DNA of 64,000 nucleotides from Aquibaculum arenosum (GTDB lineage Bacteria; Pseudomonadota; Alphaproteobacteria; Kiloniellales; DSM-21159): NCBI RefSeq assembly GCF_029222965.1, contig NZ_JARHUD010000005.1, positions 1 to 64,000 of the forward strand, read 5' to 3'. Shown piece by piece: positions 1 to 8,971 of this stretch (position 1 is its first letter; each line of letters starts with the position of its first letter). The notes under the pieces were generated by a model. It saw only the letters and a program-made list of their open reading frames with translations, ran no database searches and was not told where the DNA came from. The position numbers and the translations under genes were made by a program.

Positions 1-121
1 GCAGGCCGATCTCGATGCCTGGCTCCTCCACTACAACACCGAAAGACCCCATCTCGGCTACCGCAACATGGGGAGACGCCCCATCGAAACCGTCATGTCA
101 TTCGTTAGTCAAGAAGGTTAA
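1..121 (+). pseudogene. C-terminal fragment of IS481/IS3-like transposase
   Basis: The frame from base 2 encodes 39 residues and stops with TAA at 119-121. It contains WLLHYNTERPHLGY and RRPIETV, the typical end of the rve integrase core in IS481 and IS3 family transposases, which acts in DDE cut-and-paste or copy-paste transposition. The rest of the gene lies outside the window, so I cannot tell whether the element is intact to the left. Its end abuts the truncated IS4-like transposase at about 122-124, so one element probably landed on the other. The family is well supported; the subgroup is not. Confidence 0.7.
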
Positions 122-123
122 GT

Positions 124-1395
124 GGACAGAAGGCCGCCTATCGCTTTCTTTCAAACGAGAAGGTGAGCGAAGACCGAATTCTGGCCGGTCATTTCCAGTC
201 GTCTGCTCTGCGCGTGCAGGCGATAGACGGGCCCATTCTGGTGCTTCAGGATACGACAGAGTTCTCCTTCACGCGGGCTGCGCCCGAAAAGATCGGCTTC
301 ACCAAGACCTCAACCGGGCGCAAGGAGAAGGACGGGCGCTTTCGCCAGCACACCCTTTGCGGCCTGCTCATGCACGCGAGCCTCGCCGTCACGCCCGAGG
401 GGCTGCCGCTTGGCCTGACCGCTGTCAAGTTCTGGTCGCGTGCAAAGTTCAAGGGCACGGCGGCGCTGAAGCGGAAGATCAACCCGACCCGCGTGCCGAT
501 CGACCGGAAGGAGAGCGTCCGCTGGCTTGATAATCTCCGCCGATCAAGCGAGTTGATCGGCGCGCCGGAGCGCTGCGTCCACATCGGCGATCGCGAAAGC
601 GACATCTACGAGCTCTTCTGCCTGGCGAGTGATCTGGGCACAAACTTCTTGGTTCGCAGTTGCGTCGACCGACTGGCCGAGGGTGGCGATACCACCATCA
701 CCCAGGTGATGGCAGGCGTCGCTCCCAGTGGCACGCACAGAGTCCGCTTTCGCGACGGCTCCGGCCAAGACCAGGAGGCGCTCTTGTCGGTAAAGTTCGC
801 GACGATGGTGGTTCGGCCTCCGGTCGGAAAGCAGAAACACTACGAGCATCAGCAGCTTCAGATCATTCATGCGCGGGAGACCAATCCACCGGCCAATCGG
901 CCTGCGCTGTTCTGGAAGTTGATCACGAACCTCAAGATCGAGACGCATGAAGATGCCGTCCGTAAGCTCGGCTGGTATGCGCGGCGCTGGAGCATCGAGA
1001 CCTTCTTCAAGACCCTCAAGAGCGGGTGCCGCGTCGAGGAGGTCCGGCTCACAACGGCTGACCGCATCGCCAACTGCATTGCGCTCTGCTGCATCGTCGC
1101 CTGGCGCATCCACTGGATGACCATGCTGCGACGCGGCAATCCCGACGCCGCCCCGGCAGCTGTGTTTACCGAGGTGGAACTTGAATTCCTCGACGACTCT
1201 TCGCCTGACGCCGGATTGGCAGTCACGCGCAACCTTGACTTCTACATGATACGTGTCGCGCGCCTTGGCGGCTACCTCGCCCGAAAACACGACGCGCCAC
1301 CAGGAGCAACCGTCATCTGGCGGGGCTTCTCACGGCTGGCCGACCTTGTTGAGGGATACAGTGCGGGAAAAAGCAAATCGAAGACTTGTGGGTAA
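124..1395 (+). pseudogene. IS4-family (Tn5-like) DDE transposase, N-terminus missing
   Basis: This is a cut-and-paste DDE transposase. An open stretch from 163 (GTG) gives 410 aa, but the frame is recognisable from about 124 (QKAAYRFLSNEKVSE), so the 163 start is not the original one. The catalytic residues are visible: Asp in LQDTTEF, Asp in IGDRESD, and Glu in the YREK motif YARRWSIETFFKTLK (Y-2-R-3-E-6-K). Relative to Tn5 transposase the N-terminal DNA-binding segment of roughly 50-70 residues is lost, although the catalytic core looks intact. Truncation coincides with the junction to the upstream transposase fragment. It is probably inactive. Confidence 0.75.
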
Positions 1396-1402
1396 TTGAA
1401 AG
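1384..1402 (+). repeat. Right terminal inverted repeat of the IS4-like element
   Basis: The sequence ACTTGTGGGTAATTGAAAG resembles the outside end of Tn5. It defines the right border of the element; the flanking rnr-like remnant starts immediately after it. The partner repeat is missing because the left end is deleted. Confidence 0.5.
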
Positions 1403-1527
1403 CGGTCGGCACCGCGTACTTCAAAGTGGCGCGCGATGTCGCGCATTGCGACGGGGCGGCCGGCGTTCTGGATGAAATCCAGAACAGCCTCCTTGTCGGG
1501 AAAGGGCGGGAGTGCAGCTTTGGGCAA
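1403..1527 (-). pseudogene. rnr: 5' fragment of an RNase R-like gene
   Basis: The minus strand encodes KAALPPFPDKEAVLDFIQ followed by GRPVAMRDIARHFEVRGADR. This looks like the N-terminal winged-helix segment of alphaproteobacterial RNase R, a 3'-5' exoribonuclease of about 750 aa. The likeness stops at GADR, exactly where the IS4-like terminal repeat begins, so the gene was cut by that element. A TTG at 1527 could be the start; a longer open frame to 1683 does not look like the family. Only about 40 codons remain, so the assignment rests on one short match. Confidence 0.45.
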
Positions 1528-1707
1528 GGCGGACGCCTGTACAGAAGCAAATCGTGTGAGAGAGAGAACGAGAGGGCGCAGCATGCAGTTCCAGCCGCTG
1601 CCGGTCGAGGGCAGATTGCCGGAGCCTTGACAGTTCCCCGCCAGTCCGCCGAAGCGGAGGGCCTCACGGTACACCCTGCTCATCTACCCTTTCGCGGAAC
1701 CCAACTC

Positions 1708-1827
1708 CTGGCCTGGATCATCTTGTTCGTCGCGGGTCTGTTCGAGGTCGGATGGGCTGTGGGCCTGAAGTACACGCACGAAAGCATTGTCATCGTCTGT
1801 TGCCTTGCTTTCGGCTTGCCTCTATGA
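1708..1827 (+). pseudogene. N-terminal fragment of SugE/Gdx-type SMR exporter
   Basis: The frame reads LAWIILFVAGLFEVGWAVGL and then KYTH. This is the first transmembrane helix of small multidrug resistance proteins of the SugE (Gdx, guanidinium exporter) type, including the membrane-embedded Glu. The usual ATG is replaced by CTG and the family likeness ends after KYTH, so the piece is broken at both ends. A full SMR protein is about 105 aa. It lies between the rnr remnant and the export cassette and looks like a deletion scar. Confidence 0.5.
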
Positions 1828-1892
1828 TCAACAGTTGAATGAGCGCGCTGGAGCAGCGCCTCCTCCTGGAGCCGGGAATGAGGAAGATGGCA

Positions 1893-2501
1893 ATGGCGGA
1901 GAAGCATCCTGTCGTGTTGAGCGAGGAGGATCTCGAAAAGGTCACGGGCGGCCTGAGCAGTACGTCAGGCGGTCTGTCCGGTATCGGCGATGGAGACCTC
2001 TCCGGGATGGATCTGGAAACAGCGCTGATGATGGTGCAGGCCCAGCGTGCGCAGCTCCTGGATGACCAGCTTCGGCAGCAGGCCCAAGAGGTACAAGCAA
2101 GAAACGAGCAAGTTTCGCGCCTGCAGGATCTCCACGACGCACTGAGCAATGCCAGAGACGGGCTGAATGACGGTTCCGCCGGGGCTGAGGGTCATGTCTC
2201 CCTTGACGCTCGAATTGACCCTGATGATCCGAATAGCCCCACCTACGCAGAGTTGTTCGAGGCGGCGGGCTTCACCGACGACGGCGATACGAACGATGAC
2301 GGCAATCTCGATGCCGAGGAACTCAGTTCGGCTATTGAAACTGTCAGAGGCGCGATCGATAGCGAGCGCAGCCAGCATCATATGGACATGTTGCGCCTGC
2401 AAAGTCAGGACAATAAGCGCAACGAGGCCTACGACTTGATGAACGACTACATCAAGAAGATGCAGGATAACCGCGCGAACATCATCAACAATATGCGCTA
2501 G
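1893..2501 (+). CDS. GG-leader (NHLP-like) secreted protein with EF-hand loop, likely substrate of the adjacent exporter
   Basis: This is a 202-aa protein. Its N-terminus reads VVLSEEDLEKVTGG, a double-glycine leader of the kind recognised by C39 peptidase exporters; cleavage is predicted after Gly20. I chose ATG 1893 because AGGAA lies 7 bases upstream and it gives a standard 20-residue leader; ATG 1878 and 1839 are alternatives. After a Gly/Ser-rich linker comes a long Gln/Glu-rich helical region (about 43-95), then DTNDDGNLDAEE (about 130-141), which fits the 12-residue EF-hand calcium loop, then a helical Lys/Asn-rich end. There are no cysteines and no obvious RiPP core. The three following genes are the matching exporter. 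The role of the mature protein is unknown; an extracellular calcium-binding or bacteriocin-like function is inference. Confidence 0.75.
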   Translation: MAEKHPVVLSEEDLEKVTGGLSSTSGGLSGIGDGDLSGMDLETALMMVQAQRAQLLDDQLRQQAQEVQARNEQVSRLQDLHDALSNARDGLNDGSAGAEGHVSLDARIDPDDPNSPTYAELFEAAGFTDDGDTNDDGNLDAEELSSAIETVRGAIDSERSQHHMDMLRLQSQDNKRNEAYDLMNDYIKKMQDNRANIINNMR

Positions 2502-2548
2502 GTCCATCTGGCCGATCTCGCGAGCGGGACTGCCATCGATAACCACTC

Positions 2549-3841
2549 ATGTCGGAACCGGCGCAGTTATTCAGGCCTCAGGCCGTCCAATCAGTCGCCA
2601 CGGATAGCCAGTACAGCGATGCCTTGAAGGTCATGCGTCCCGCTTTGTGGGGCGCCGGCCTTGTAGTCGCCGCCTTGACGCTCGCTGCCGTCGTTTGGAG
2701 CGGGTTCTTCAGGATTCCGATCGCCGTGAGCGGTCAGGGCATCATCCTCGCGCCGGCGGGGATCGCCGACGTGGTAGCCAATGCCCCCGGCCAGGTCCGT
2801 GAACTGGCCGTACAGCCTGGCCATGAAATCACCGAGGGGGCCGTCGTTGCGCGCATCAGCCAACCGGATGTCGACCTCAATCTGGCAGTTGCGCGTGGCG
2901 AACTGGAGGATGCGCGCACCTTCCTGAACCAGCTGACTGACTTTCACCAGCGCGATGTAGCCAGTCGCGATGCGGCTCGTGCCGCGCGCGCTCGATCCCT
3001 GCGGGAAAGGATCGAGGCGACCAAGGGGAGGCGCGACGCCCTCATTGCGCAGGGTCGGGATCTTCAGCAGCTCGTTGAGAAGGGCCTGGTGCGGCGTGAC
3101 AGGCTGCTCGATCTGAACCACGAGATCCTCATCGCCGAGGGCCAGATTGCCGACGCGGAAGACGAACTCGAGGCGATCGCGAGCAATGCGGCGATCGAGG
3201 CGACGGAAGAGCAGCGCGAAAGGCTCGAGGCGGAGCGACGGATCACGGAAGCCTTGCGCAAGGTCAGGAGCCTGACCGAACAGCTCGAGCGAATGGGGGC
3301 GGTGCGGTCGCCGTTCGTGGGGCGGGTGGTCGAGAGCAAGGTCAATGTCGGCCAGATGGTTGAGTCGGGGACGCCTGTTATCACCCTCGAGCGGCGAGAC
3401 CCGGAGCAGACTTCGCGAGTGCCGATTGTTGTGACCTACGTGGAGGCCGCGGATGGCAAGAAGATACAGCCCGGCATGGAGGTCGAGATCTCGCCGTCGA
3501 CGACGACACGCGAGGAGCATGGCTTTATCCGCGGTACCGTGACACATGTCAGCGACGTGCCCGCCAGCAGTGCGGGCATGCTTCGAGCGCTGCAGAACGA
3601 TCATCTGGTCCAGTCTTTCGTGCAGAGGCTGGGCGCACCCTTCGAGGTCACAGTGCTCCCGGAGAGCCATCCCGACGGCAGCGGCCGGCTGATGTGGTCG
3701 TCGCAGCGGCCGAACCCGCCCCGCATCGAGAGCGGCACCATGGCCGAAGTGCGCATCACCACGCGATCGAACTCGCTGCTGTCCCTCGCCATCCCGGCGT
3801 TCAAGTATCTTGGCGCGGATCCTGAAGACCAAACGGAATGA
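2549..3841 (+). CDS. HlyD-family periplasmic adaptor of NHLM-type exporter
   Basis: This 430-aa membrane fusion protein links an inner-membrane ABC exporter to the outer membrane. A single membrane helix lies at about 35-52, followed by a split lipoyl/beta-barrel domain (GQGIILAPAGIADVVANAPG on the first half, RSPFVGRVVESKVNVGQMV on the second) around a charged helical hairpin (about 120-235). The C-terminal third resembles the NHLM bacteriocin-system HlyD subfamily. The ATG follows the substrate gene by 47 bases. The stop overlaps the start of the peptidase-ABC gene by 4 bases (ATGA), so translation is coupled. Confidence 0.85.
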   Translation: MSEPAQLFRPQAVQSVATDSQYSDALKVMRPALWGAGLVVAALTLAAVVWSGFFRIPIAVSGQGIILAPAGIADVVANAPGQVRELAVQPGHEITEGAVVARISQPDVDLNLAVARGELEDARTFLNQLTDFHQRDVASRDAARAARARSLRERIEATKGRRDALIAQGRDLQQLVEKGLVRRDRLLDLNHEILIAEGQIADAEDELEAIASNAAIEATEEQRERLEAERRITEALRKVRSLTEQLERMGAVRSPFVGRVVESKVNVGQMVESGTPVITLERRDPEQTSRVPIVVTYVEAADGKKIQPGMEVEISPSTTTREEHGFIRGTVTHVSDVPASSAGMLRALQNDHLVQSFVQRLGAPFEVTVLPESHPDGSGRLMWSSQRPNPPRIESGTMAEVRITTRSNSLLSLAIPAFKYLGADPEDQTE

Positions 3842-6006
3842 GGCGGGCCTTTCGAGGGGAGATCCGGCGACGGACGCCCACCATCTTGCAGGTGGAGGCG
3901 GCGGAATGCGGCGCCGTGGTGCTTGGCATCATGCTCGCCCATTACGGACGCTGGCTCACCGTCGAGGAGTTGCGGGTTGCCTGCAATGTCTCCCGCGACG
4001 GCAGCTCAGCGCGGTCGATCGTGCGCGCGGCCCGTGCGTCGGGCATGGACGTGCAGGCCATGAAGATGGAGCCGGCACAGCTCCGCGAGGTGGAGCTTCC
4101 GGCGGTTATCCACTGGGGCATGAACCACTTCGTGGTGGTGGAAGGCTTTTCACGCGGCAAGGTCCATCTCAACGACCCGGCGGTTGGGCCGCGCAGCGTT
4201 TCCGATGCCGAGTTCGACAGGAACTTCACCGGTATCGTCCTGAGCATGCGGCCTGGCGATGGCTTCCTGCGCGCCGGCGAGAAGCCGTCATTGCGTCACG
4301 CGCTTGTCGAACGCTTGAAGGGCAGCGAAGACGCCTTTCTCTTCGTGGTCCTTGTGTCCCTTGTTCTCGTCGTGCCTGGCCTGCTGGTTCCGGTCTTTTC
4401 GCAGGTGTTCATCGACCAGATCCTGGTGAATCGCCATGACAGCTGGCTGAAGCCGCTGCTGCAGGGGATGATTATCTGCGCCGTGCTGATCGGGGTGCTG
4501 ACCTGGTTGCAGCGCGAGACGCTCCTTCGGCTTGAAACGCGCCTGGCTGTCGCCGGCGCGCTGCGCTTTGCCAACCATGTGGTGCGTCTTCCGATCGCCT
4601 ACTTCGCACAGCGTCAACCGGGCGAAGTGGCGAGCCGCGTCATGCTCAACGACCGTGTCGCTCAGCTGATGACGAGTGAAGTCGGATTTATCGCCTTCAA
4701 CCTCCTGACCGCCTCGGCCTATCTGGCTTTGATGATGTTTTACGCACCAATCCTTGCGCTCATTGTTGCCGCAGCCGCTATCCTCAACTTTCTTCTTCTG
4801 CTGCTTGTCACGCGAAACCTGGAGGATGAAAATCGGCGTCTCCTTGCCGCGATGAACATGCAGGCCGGGCTGGAAAAGCAGGGCCTGCAAATGATCGAGT
4901 CCTACAAGTCGAGCGGTAGCGAGAGCCTTTTCCGCCAGCAGCTGTCCGCGATACAGGCGCGCACGCTCAACCTGCGGCAAGCGATCAGCCGCATCCAGAT
5001 GCGGCTCAACTCCTTGCCGGGCCTGTCCTCGATTGTGCTCGGCGGCACCGTGCTGATCGTCGGCGGCAACATGGTCATCCAGGGACAGATGACACTGGGT
5101 ATGCTCATCGCCTTTCAGATCCTGATGGCGAGTTTCCTGGCGCCTGTCACCCAGCTCGTGCAGTTCGGGGCGCGCATCCAGGACGGGCAGGCCTACCTCC
5201 GTCTTCTCGACGACACGCTGAAGCACCCCCTCAGTGAGGAATTCCAACCGCCGCGCAAAGAGGCTCAGGCCGCGGGTCGACTGACGGGAAGGATCGAGCT
5301 GGACGAGGTGCACTTCTCCTTTTCGCCGGCAGGTCACCCACTGCTCAGTGGAATCTCCTTGCAACTGGATCCAGGCGAAAGGCTGGGAATCGTCGGGGCG
5401 ACCGGCTCGGGCAAGTCCACACTCGGCGCACTGATTGCGGGTCTGTACCCGCCGACCGGCGGCAGGATCCTTCTGGACGGCTGGGAGTTGTGCGAGATCG
5501 ACCGCGAGCAACTGCGCCAATCCCTGGCCTACATCGACCAGAGGAGTGCGATCTTCGAGGCGAGTCTGAGGGACAACATCAGCCTGTTTGACCACAGCCT
5601 GCCGGAGGAGAGGGTCGTAGATGCCGCTCGCATGTCCCTCATCCACGACTCGATCTTGAAGCGTCCCGGAGGGTATGGAGCTCTGGTACGAGAAGGCGGC
5701 ACCGATCTTGCCGGAGGACAGCGCGCACGGATAGAGATCGCTCGCGCGGTGGTGCGTGACCCGCGCATCCTCATCATGGATGAGGCGACCGCGGCTCTCG
5801 ATTATCAGACAGAGGCAAGGCTCTTCGCCAACCTGCGCAGGCTGGGCGCGACGCAGATCGTCATGGCTCACCGCTACTCGGCGATCCGGGAATGCGATCG
5901 CGTGGTGGTTCTGGACGGCGGTCGCGTCGTGCAGGAAGGAGTGCCTCGGGACCTTTACCAGCAGCCGGGCCCGTTCCGTGACCTGATGCGCGAGGAAGCG
6001 CAGTGA
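3838..6006 (+). CDS. NHLM-type peptidase/permease/ATPase ABC exporter
   Basis: This 722-aa inner-membrane exporter cleaves GG leaders and moves the cargo out. The N-terminal C39 peptidase domain shows Gln18, Cys24 (VEAAECG), His97 (NHFVVVEGF) and Asp113 (HLNDPAVG), so the protease is predicted active. A six-helix transmembrane domain covers about 160-460. The ATPase domain has Walker A GATGSGKST (about 519), an altered signature LAGGQ (about 622), Walker B ILIMDEATAALD (about 643) and an H-loop MAHR. It overlaps both neighbours by 4 bases. Two consecutive ABC genes after HlyD is the arrangement of nitrile-hydratase-leader microcin systems. Confidence 0.9.
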   Translation: MRRAFRGEIRRRTPTILQVEAAECGAVVLGIMLAHYGRWLTVEELRVACNVSRDGSSARSIVRAARASGMDVQAMKMEPAQLREVELPAVIHWGMNHFVVVEGFSRGKVHLNDPAVGPRSVSDAEFDRNFTGIVLSMRPGDGFLRAGEKPSLRHALVERLKGSEDAFLFVVLVSLVLVVPGLLVPVFSQVFIDQILVNRHDSWLKPLLQGMIICAVLIGVLTWLQRETLLRLETRLAVAGALRFANHVVRLPIAYFAQRQPGEVASRVMLNDRVAQLMTSEVGFIAFNLLTASAYLALMMFYAPILALIVAAAAILNFLLLLLVTRNLEDENRRLLAAMNMQAGLEKQGLQMIESYKSSGSESLFRQQLSAIQARTLNLRQAISRIQMRLNSLPGLSSIVLGGTVLIVGGNMVIQGQMTLGMLIAFQILMASFLAPVTQLVQFGARIQDGQAYLRLLDDTLKHPLSEEFQPPRKEAQAAGRLTGRIELDEVHFSFSPAGHPLLSGISLQLDPGERLGIVGATGSGKSTLGALIAGLYPPTGGRILLDGWELCEIDREQLRQSLAYIDQRSAIFEASLRDNISLFDHSLPEERVVDAARMSLIHDSILKRPGGYGALVREGGTDLAGGQRARIEIARAVVRDPRILIMDEATAALDYQTEARLFANLRRLGATQIVMAHRYSAIRECDRVVVLDGGRVVQEGVPRDLYQQPGPFRDLMREEAQ

Positions 6007-8864
6007 GCGAAGCCGTCCAGCAGCTGGATGAAGACGTGCTGCCGGTTCTGGTCGAAGAGCGTGCACTCCGGCTCGACGATCCAGCTGGCTGCCACGTCGT
6101 CTTTGCCGGCGAAACTCATCTCTTCGGAGTCCATGGCGATGAGGCTGCCGCGCGGCTGCCGCTCACGCGCATCGGGACGAACGGACTGCTGTTCGGCACA
6201 CTGCCAAGCACATTTGGGCAGGAGACACTGCTTGCCGCCGGTAGTCCCGATGTTCGCTACTATCGCCTGCCGGATGACGCCTGGCGTGTGCCAGACCCAC
6301 TGGAGTCCTTTCGGGATGGCGTCGCAACATGGCTCGATGCCTTGGCGCGAGGGCTGAGCGACCAGATCGACCCGAAGCCGCATCCCGACATCACGCTGGC
6401 CGATGAAACCGGAGTTCTTCAGGTGGCGCCGGGCATGGTGCTTGCCTGCAGGCGCGGCGTCGTCTGGGTCGATCTTGCGGGAGTCGGGGCCGAGCTTTTT
6501 GGAATGGAGCCGGTTGAGGGCCTCCTTCCGCTCCCGGCAGGGGCCTGGATCACGATCGGATCTGCCGGCGACGTGAAGACGTTCAGCTGGAACCACGGGC
6601 TTCAACGGGATGACTGGTTCGACGCCCTCGACCGCTTCAATGCCGCCGCTGTGGAACAGCTGCCGCTGGTGAGGGGTCTCAGCGAGGCAGACGAATTCAA
6701 CCGGGTTCGTGCCCGCAAAAGCTCCGAAGATGTCGAGGGGCAGGAAACTGCGAGACGCGTTGGCGCTCTTCTGAGCAACGAGCTGGAGAGCGTTCAGGAA
6801 GCGGGCGGCGACGGGCTTGGCGACATCCTGCGCCATCTCGGCCGCGAGATCGGGGTGCGCATCAAGCGGCCGATCAAGTCGCGTCGAGCGCAGATGGACG
6901 TGGCGCCGGCCCTGGAGGAATACGCGCGCTCCTCCGACTTGCGCTTGCAACCGGTCGAGTTGACGGGCGATTGGTGGCGCTATGAGGGGGGACCGCTTCT
7001 CGGGTACCGGCGCTCGGGCGAGCCTGTGGCGCTTCTTTGGAGAGGCGGCTATGTCGAGGTCGACAGGACCGGCAAACGTCGTGCCATCGATCGCAGCGTA
7101 GCCGAAGAGCTTGAAGCCTCGGCAGATCTCCTGTTCCGTCCGCAGCCGGCGAAAATCGGCTTTCTCAATCTGCAGCTGGCAAGTCTGGCGGGGAGCGGCC
7201 GCGATGTCGTGGGGCTGCTGGCGACGATCGTGATCACGAGCATCCTCGCCCAACTGCTGCCCTTGGCCACCAGCCTGGTCTTTGGAGTGCTGGTGCCGGC
7301 TGCCATGCAGGCCGATCTTGTTCAGGTGGGAATCGTCATCGTCTTGGCGGGCGTGGCCGGCTTCTTCATCCAGGTAGCGGGCGAGGTGTCGAGGCAGCGT
7401 CTCACTGCACGCGCCGGCGCTGCACTCTACAGGGAGACGTGGGACCGCATCGTCGGCCAGCCTCTCGGCTTCCTGCGCAGACACGCGAGTGCTGACATCG
7501 CTGCGCGTGCTGGCTGTGGTCTGGCGGCCTTCGAGGGCGTGCGCCAGTTTGCCTTCGCGGCGGCGGCGGTGATCGGCGCCGTCGTTTCAAGCCTTCTGGT
7601 GATCACCTGGAAGAGCCCTCTGCTGGCGCTCGTAGCGGCGGCTCTGATTGGTTTTCATGTTGGTGTCGGGTTACTCGCTGGCTGGATGCAGGCGCGCGCC
7701 TATGCAAGCGGCGATCAGCTCTTCGGCATCGCGGACAACCACATGATGCAGATCGTAACCGGCATCACCAAGCTCCGCATGGCGGCGGCCGAGGACCGCG
7801 CTCTCCTGCGCTGGGCGGACAGCTTCTCGGCCATGCGTGCCCGCCTGGTGGGCGCGCGGCGCGTGATGAACGTTTATGAAAGTTGGCTGGCCGCCTTTCC
7901 CCTGCTCGCTACTGCCGTCCTTTTCCTGACCATGCAACACGCAAACCCTGGGGGGGAAGGACTGTTTGCCTTGCCACTGGCGGCGGTGGTGACCGTCATC
8001 ACCGCGTTCGGCGTAATGTTCGCGGCCACCGGTCATTTCCTGCGCGCGCTCCTGTTGGTGTGGATGGAAAGGCCCGGGTGGAGATATGCCCGGCCTTTGA
8101 TGGAGAACCCGCCCACCCCGACGGTCGGCAAGACGGATCCCGGCAAGATTTCCGGCGAGATCGTCTTTTCTTCTGTCGGCTTTGCCTACGAAGGCGGCTC
8201 ACCGGTGCTGGGGCATGTGAGCTTTCGGGCTTTGCCCGGCGAAATGATCGCTATCGTCGGTCCGTCCGGCAGCGGCAAGTCGACCTTGATCCGCTTGCTG
8301 CTTGGACTTGAAGAGCCTTCGAGGGGGTCGGTCTATATCGACGGGCATGATGTGCGCTCGCTGCACGAGAGCGCGATGCGGCGCCAGATCGGCGTCGTCC
8401 TGCAGGACGAAAAACTACCGCCGGGCACGATCTACCAGATCGTGAAGGGCATGTCCGAGGCCGCGCCGGATGACGTGTGGCGGGCACTCGACAGGGCGGC
8501 AGTCGCCGATGAAGTGGCGGCCATGCCTCTGGGGTTGCATACCCCGCTGACGGATGCCGGGCGCGCGCTGTCTGGTGGACAGGTGCAGCGCATCGCCCTG
8601 GCGCGCGCGCTGCTGACCAGACCACCGGTGCTCCTGCTCGACGAGCCAACCAGCGCGCTCGATAGCCAGGCTCAGGCGAAGGCCATGAAGAGTGTATTGG
8701 ACATGAAGGCGACCCGGATCGTGGTCGCGCACCGCATCAGCACCATACGCCACGCGCACCGCATCCTGATGCTCGACAAGGGTCGGATAGTAGAGGCGGG
8801 AAGCTACGATGAGCTTATGATTGCCGATGGTGGCTTTGCGAAGCTGGTTCGTGCGAGCGCTTGA
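6003..8864 (+). CDS. NHLM-type second ABC exporter (permease/ATPase with long N-terminal domain)
   Basis: This 953-aa protein is the second half of the two-ABC NHLM exporter. About 390 N-terminal residues form a soluble region without a C39 Cys/His pair; it includes a cyclic-nucleotide-binding-like stretch, as is usual for this subfamily. A transmembrane domain covers about 400-690. The ATPase has Walker A GPSGSGKST (about 752), signature LSGGQ (about 855), Walker B VLLLDEPTSALD (about 877) and H-loop VAHR. It probably forms a heterodimer with the peptidase-ABC protein, or a regulatory partner; that part is inference from gene order. Confidence 0.87.
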   Translation: MSEAVQQLDEDVLPVLVEERALRLDDPAGCHVVFAGETHLFGVHGDEAAARLPLTRIGTNGLLFGTLPSTFGQETLLAAGSPDVRYYRLPDDAWRVPDPLESFRDGVATWLDALARGLSDQIDPKPHPDITLADETGVLQVAPGMVLACRRGVVWVDLAGVGAELFGMEPVEGLLPLPAGAWITIGSAGDVKTFSWNHGLQRDDWFDALDRFNAAAVEQLPLVRGLSEADEFNRVRARKSSEDVEGQETARRVGALLSNELESVQEAGGDGLGDILRHLGREIGVRIKRPIKSRRAQMDVAPALEEYARSSDLRLQPVELTGDWWRYEGGPLLGYRRSGEPVALLWRGGYVEVDRTGKRRAIDRSVAEELEASADLLFRPQPAKIGFLNLQLASLAGSGRDVVGLLATIVITSILAQLLPLATSLVFGVLVPAAMQADLVQVGIVIVLAGVAGFFIQVAGEVSRQRLTARAGAALYRETWDRIVGQPLGFLRRHASADIAARAGCGLAAFEGVRQFAFAAAAVIGAVVSSLLVITWKSPLLALVAAALIGFHVGVGLLAGWMQARAYASGDQLFGIADNHMMQIVTGITKLRMAAAEDRALLRWADSFSAMRARLVGARRVMNVYESWLAAFPLLATAVLFLTMQHANPGGEGLFALPLAAVVTVITAFGVMFAATGHFLRALLLVWMERPGWRYARPLMENPPTPTVGKTDPGKISGEIVFSSVGFAYEGGSPVLGHVSFRALPGEMIAIVGPSGSGKSTLIRLLLGLEEPSRGSVYIDGHDVRSLHESAMRRQIGVVLQDEKLPPGTIYQIVKGMSEAAPDDVWRALDRAAVADEVAAMPLGLHTPLTDAGRALSGGQVQRIALARALLTRPPVLLLDEPTSALDSQAQAKAMKSVLDMKATRIVVAHRISTIRHAHRILMLDKGRIVEAGSYDELMIADGGFAKLVRASA

Positions 8865-8971
8865 GCCTCTGGCGGCAAACGCAAGAAATCGTGAACCGGC
8901 TGTTTCCGATCAAGGCAGATCCGGTCTAGACTGCCGGCGCTTCATGCCCAACGGGGGAGGTAGAACCGCTA

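Larger units (their letters stand above)
122..1402 (+). mobile_element. 5'-truncated IS4 (Tn5/IS50-like) insertion sequence
   Basis: The element carries one transposase frame and keeps its right end. The right terminal sequence at 1384-1402 reads ACTTGTGGGTAATTGAAAG, which by eye matches the Tn5 outside end (read in the same direction) at 13 of 19 positions. The transposase stop codon lies inside this terminal repeat. The left end is missing: the frame becomes similar to IS4 transposases only from about 124, directly after the IS481-like fragment. The element therefore cannot move by itself. To the right it interrupts an rnr-like reading frame on the other strand. Confidence 0.65.

Noticed and set aside
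1396-1827. A 143-aa protein containing the SugE-like helix
   Set aside because: The upstream part is the antisense of the rnr remnant and has no start signal; only the last third resembles a protein.
1893-2501. Type III secretion needle or tip protein
   Set aside because: The helical region superficially recalls such proteins, but the GG leader and the adjacent C39 exporter explain it better.
4288-6066. 592-aa antisense frame over the peptidase-ABC gene
   Set aside because: Low-complexity His/Arg/Gln composition and no start signal; the sense gene has all catalytic motifs.
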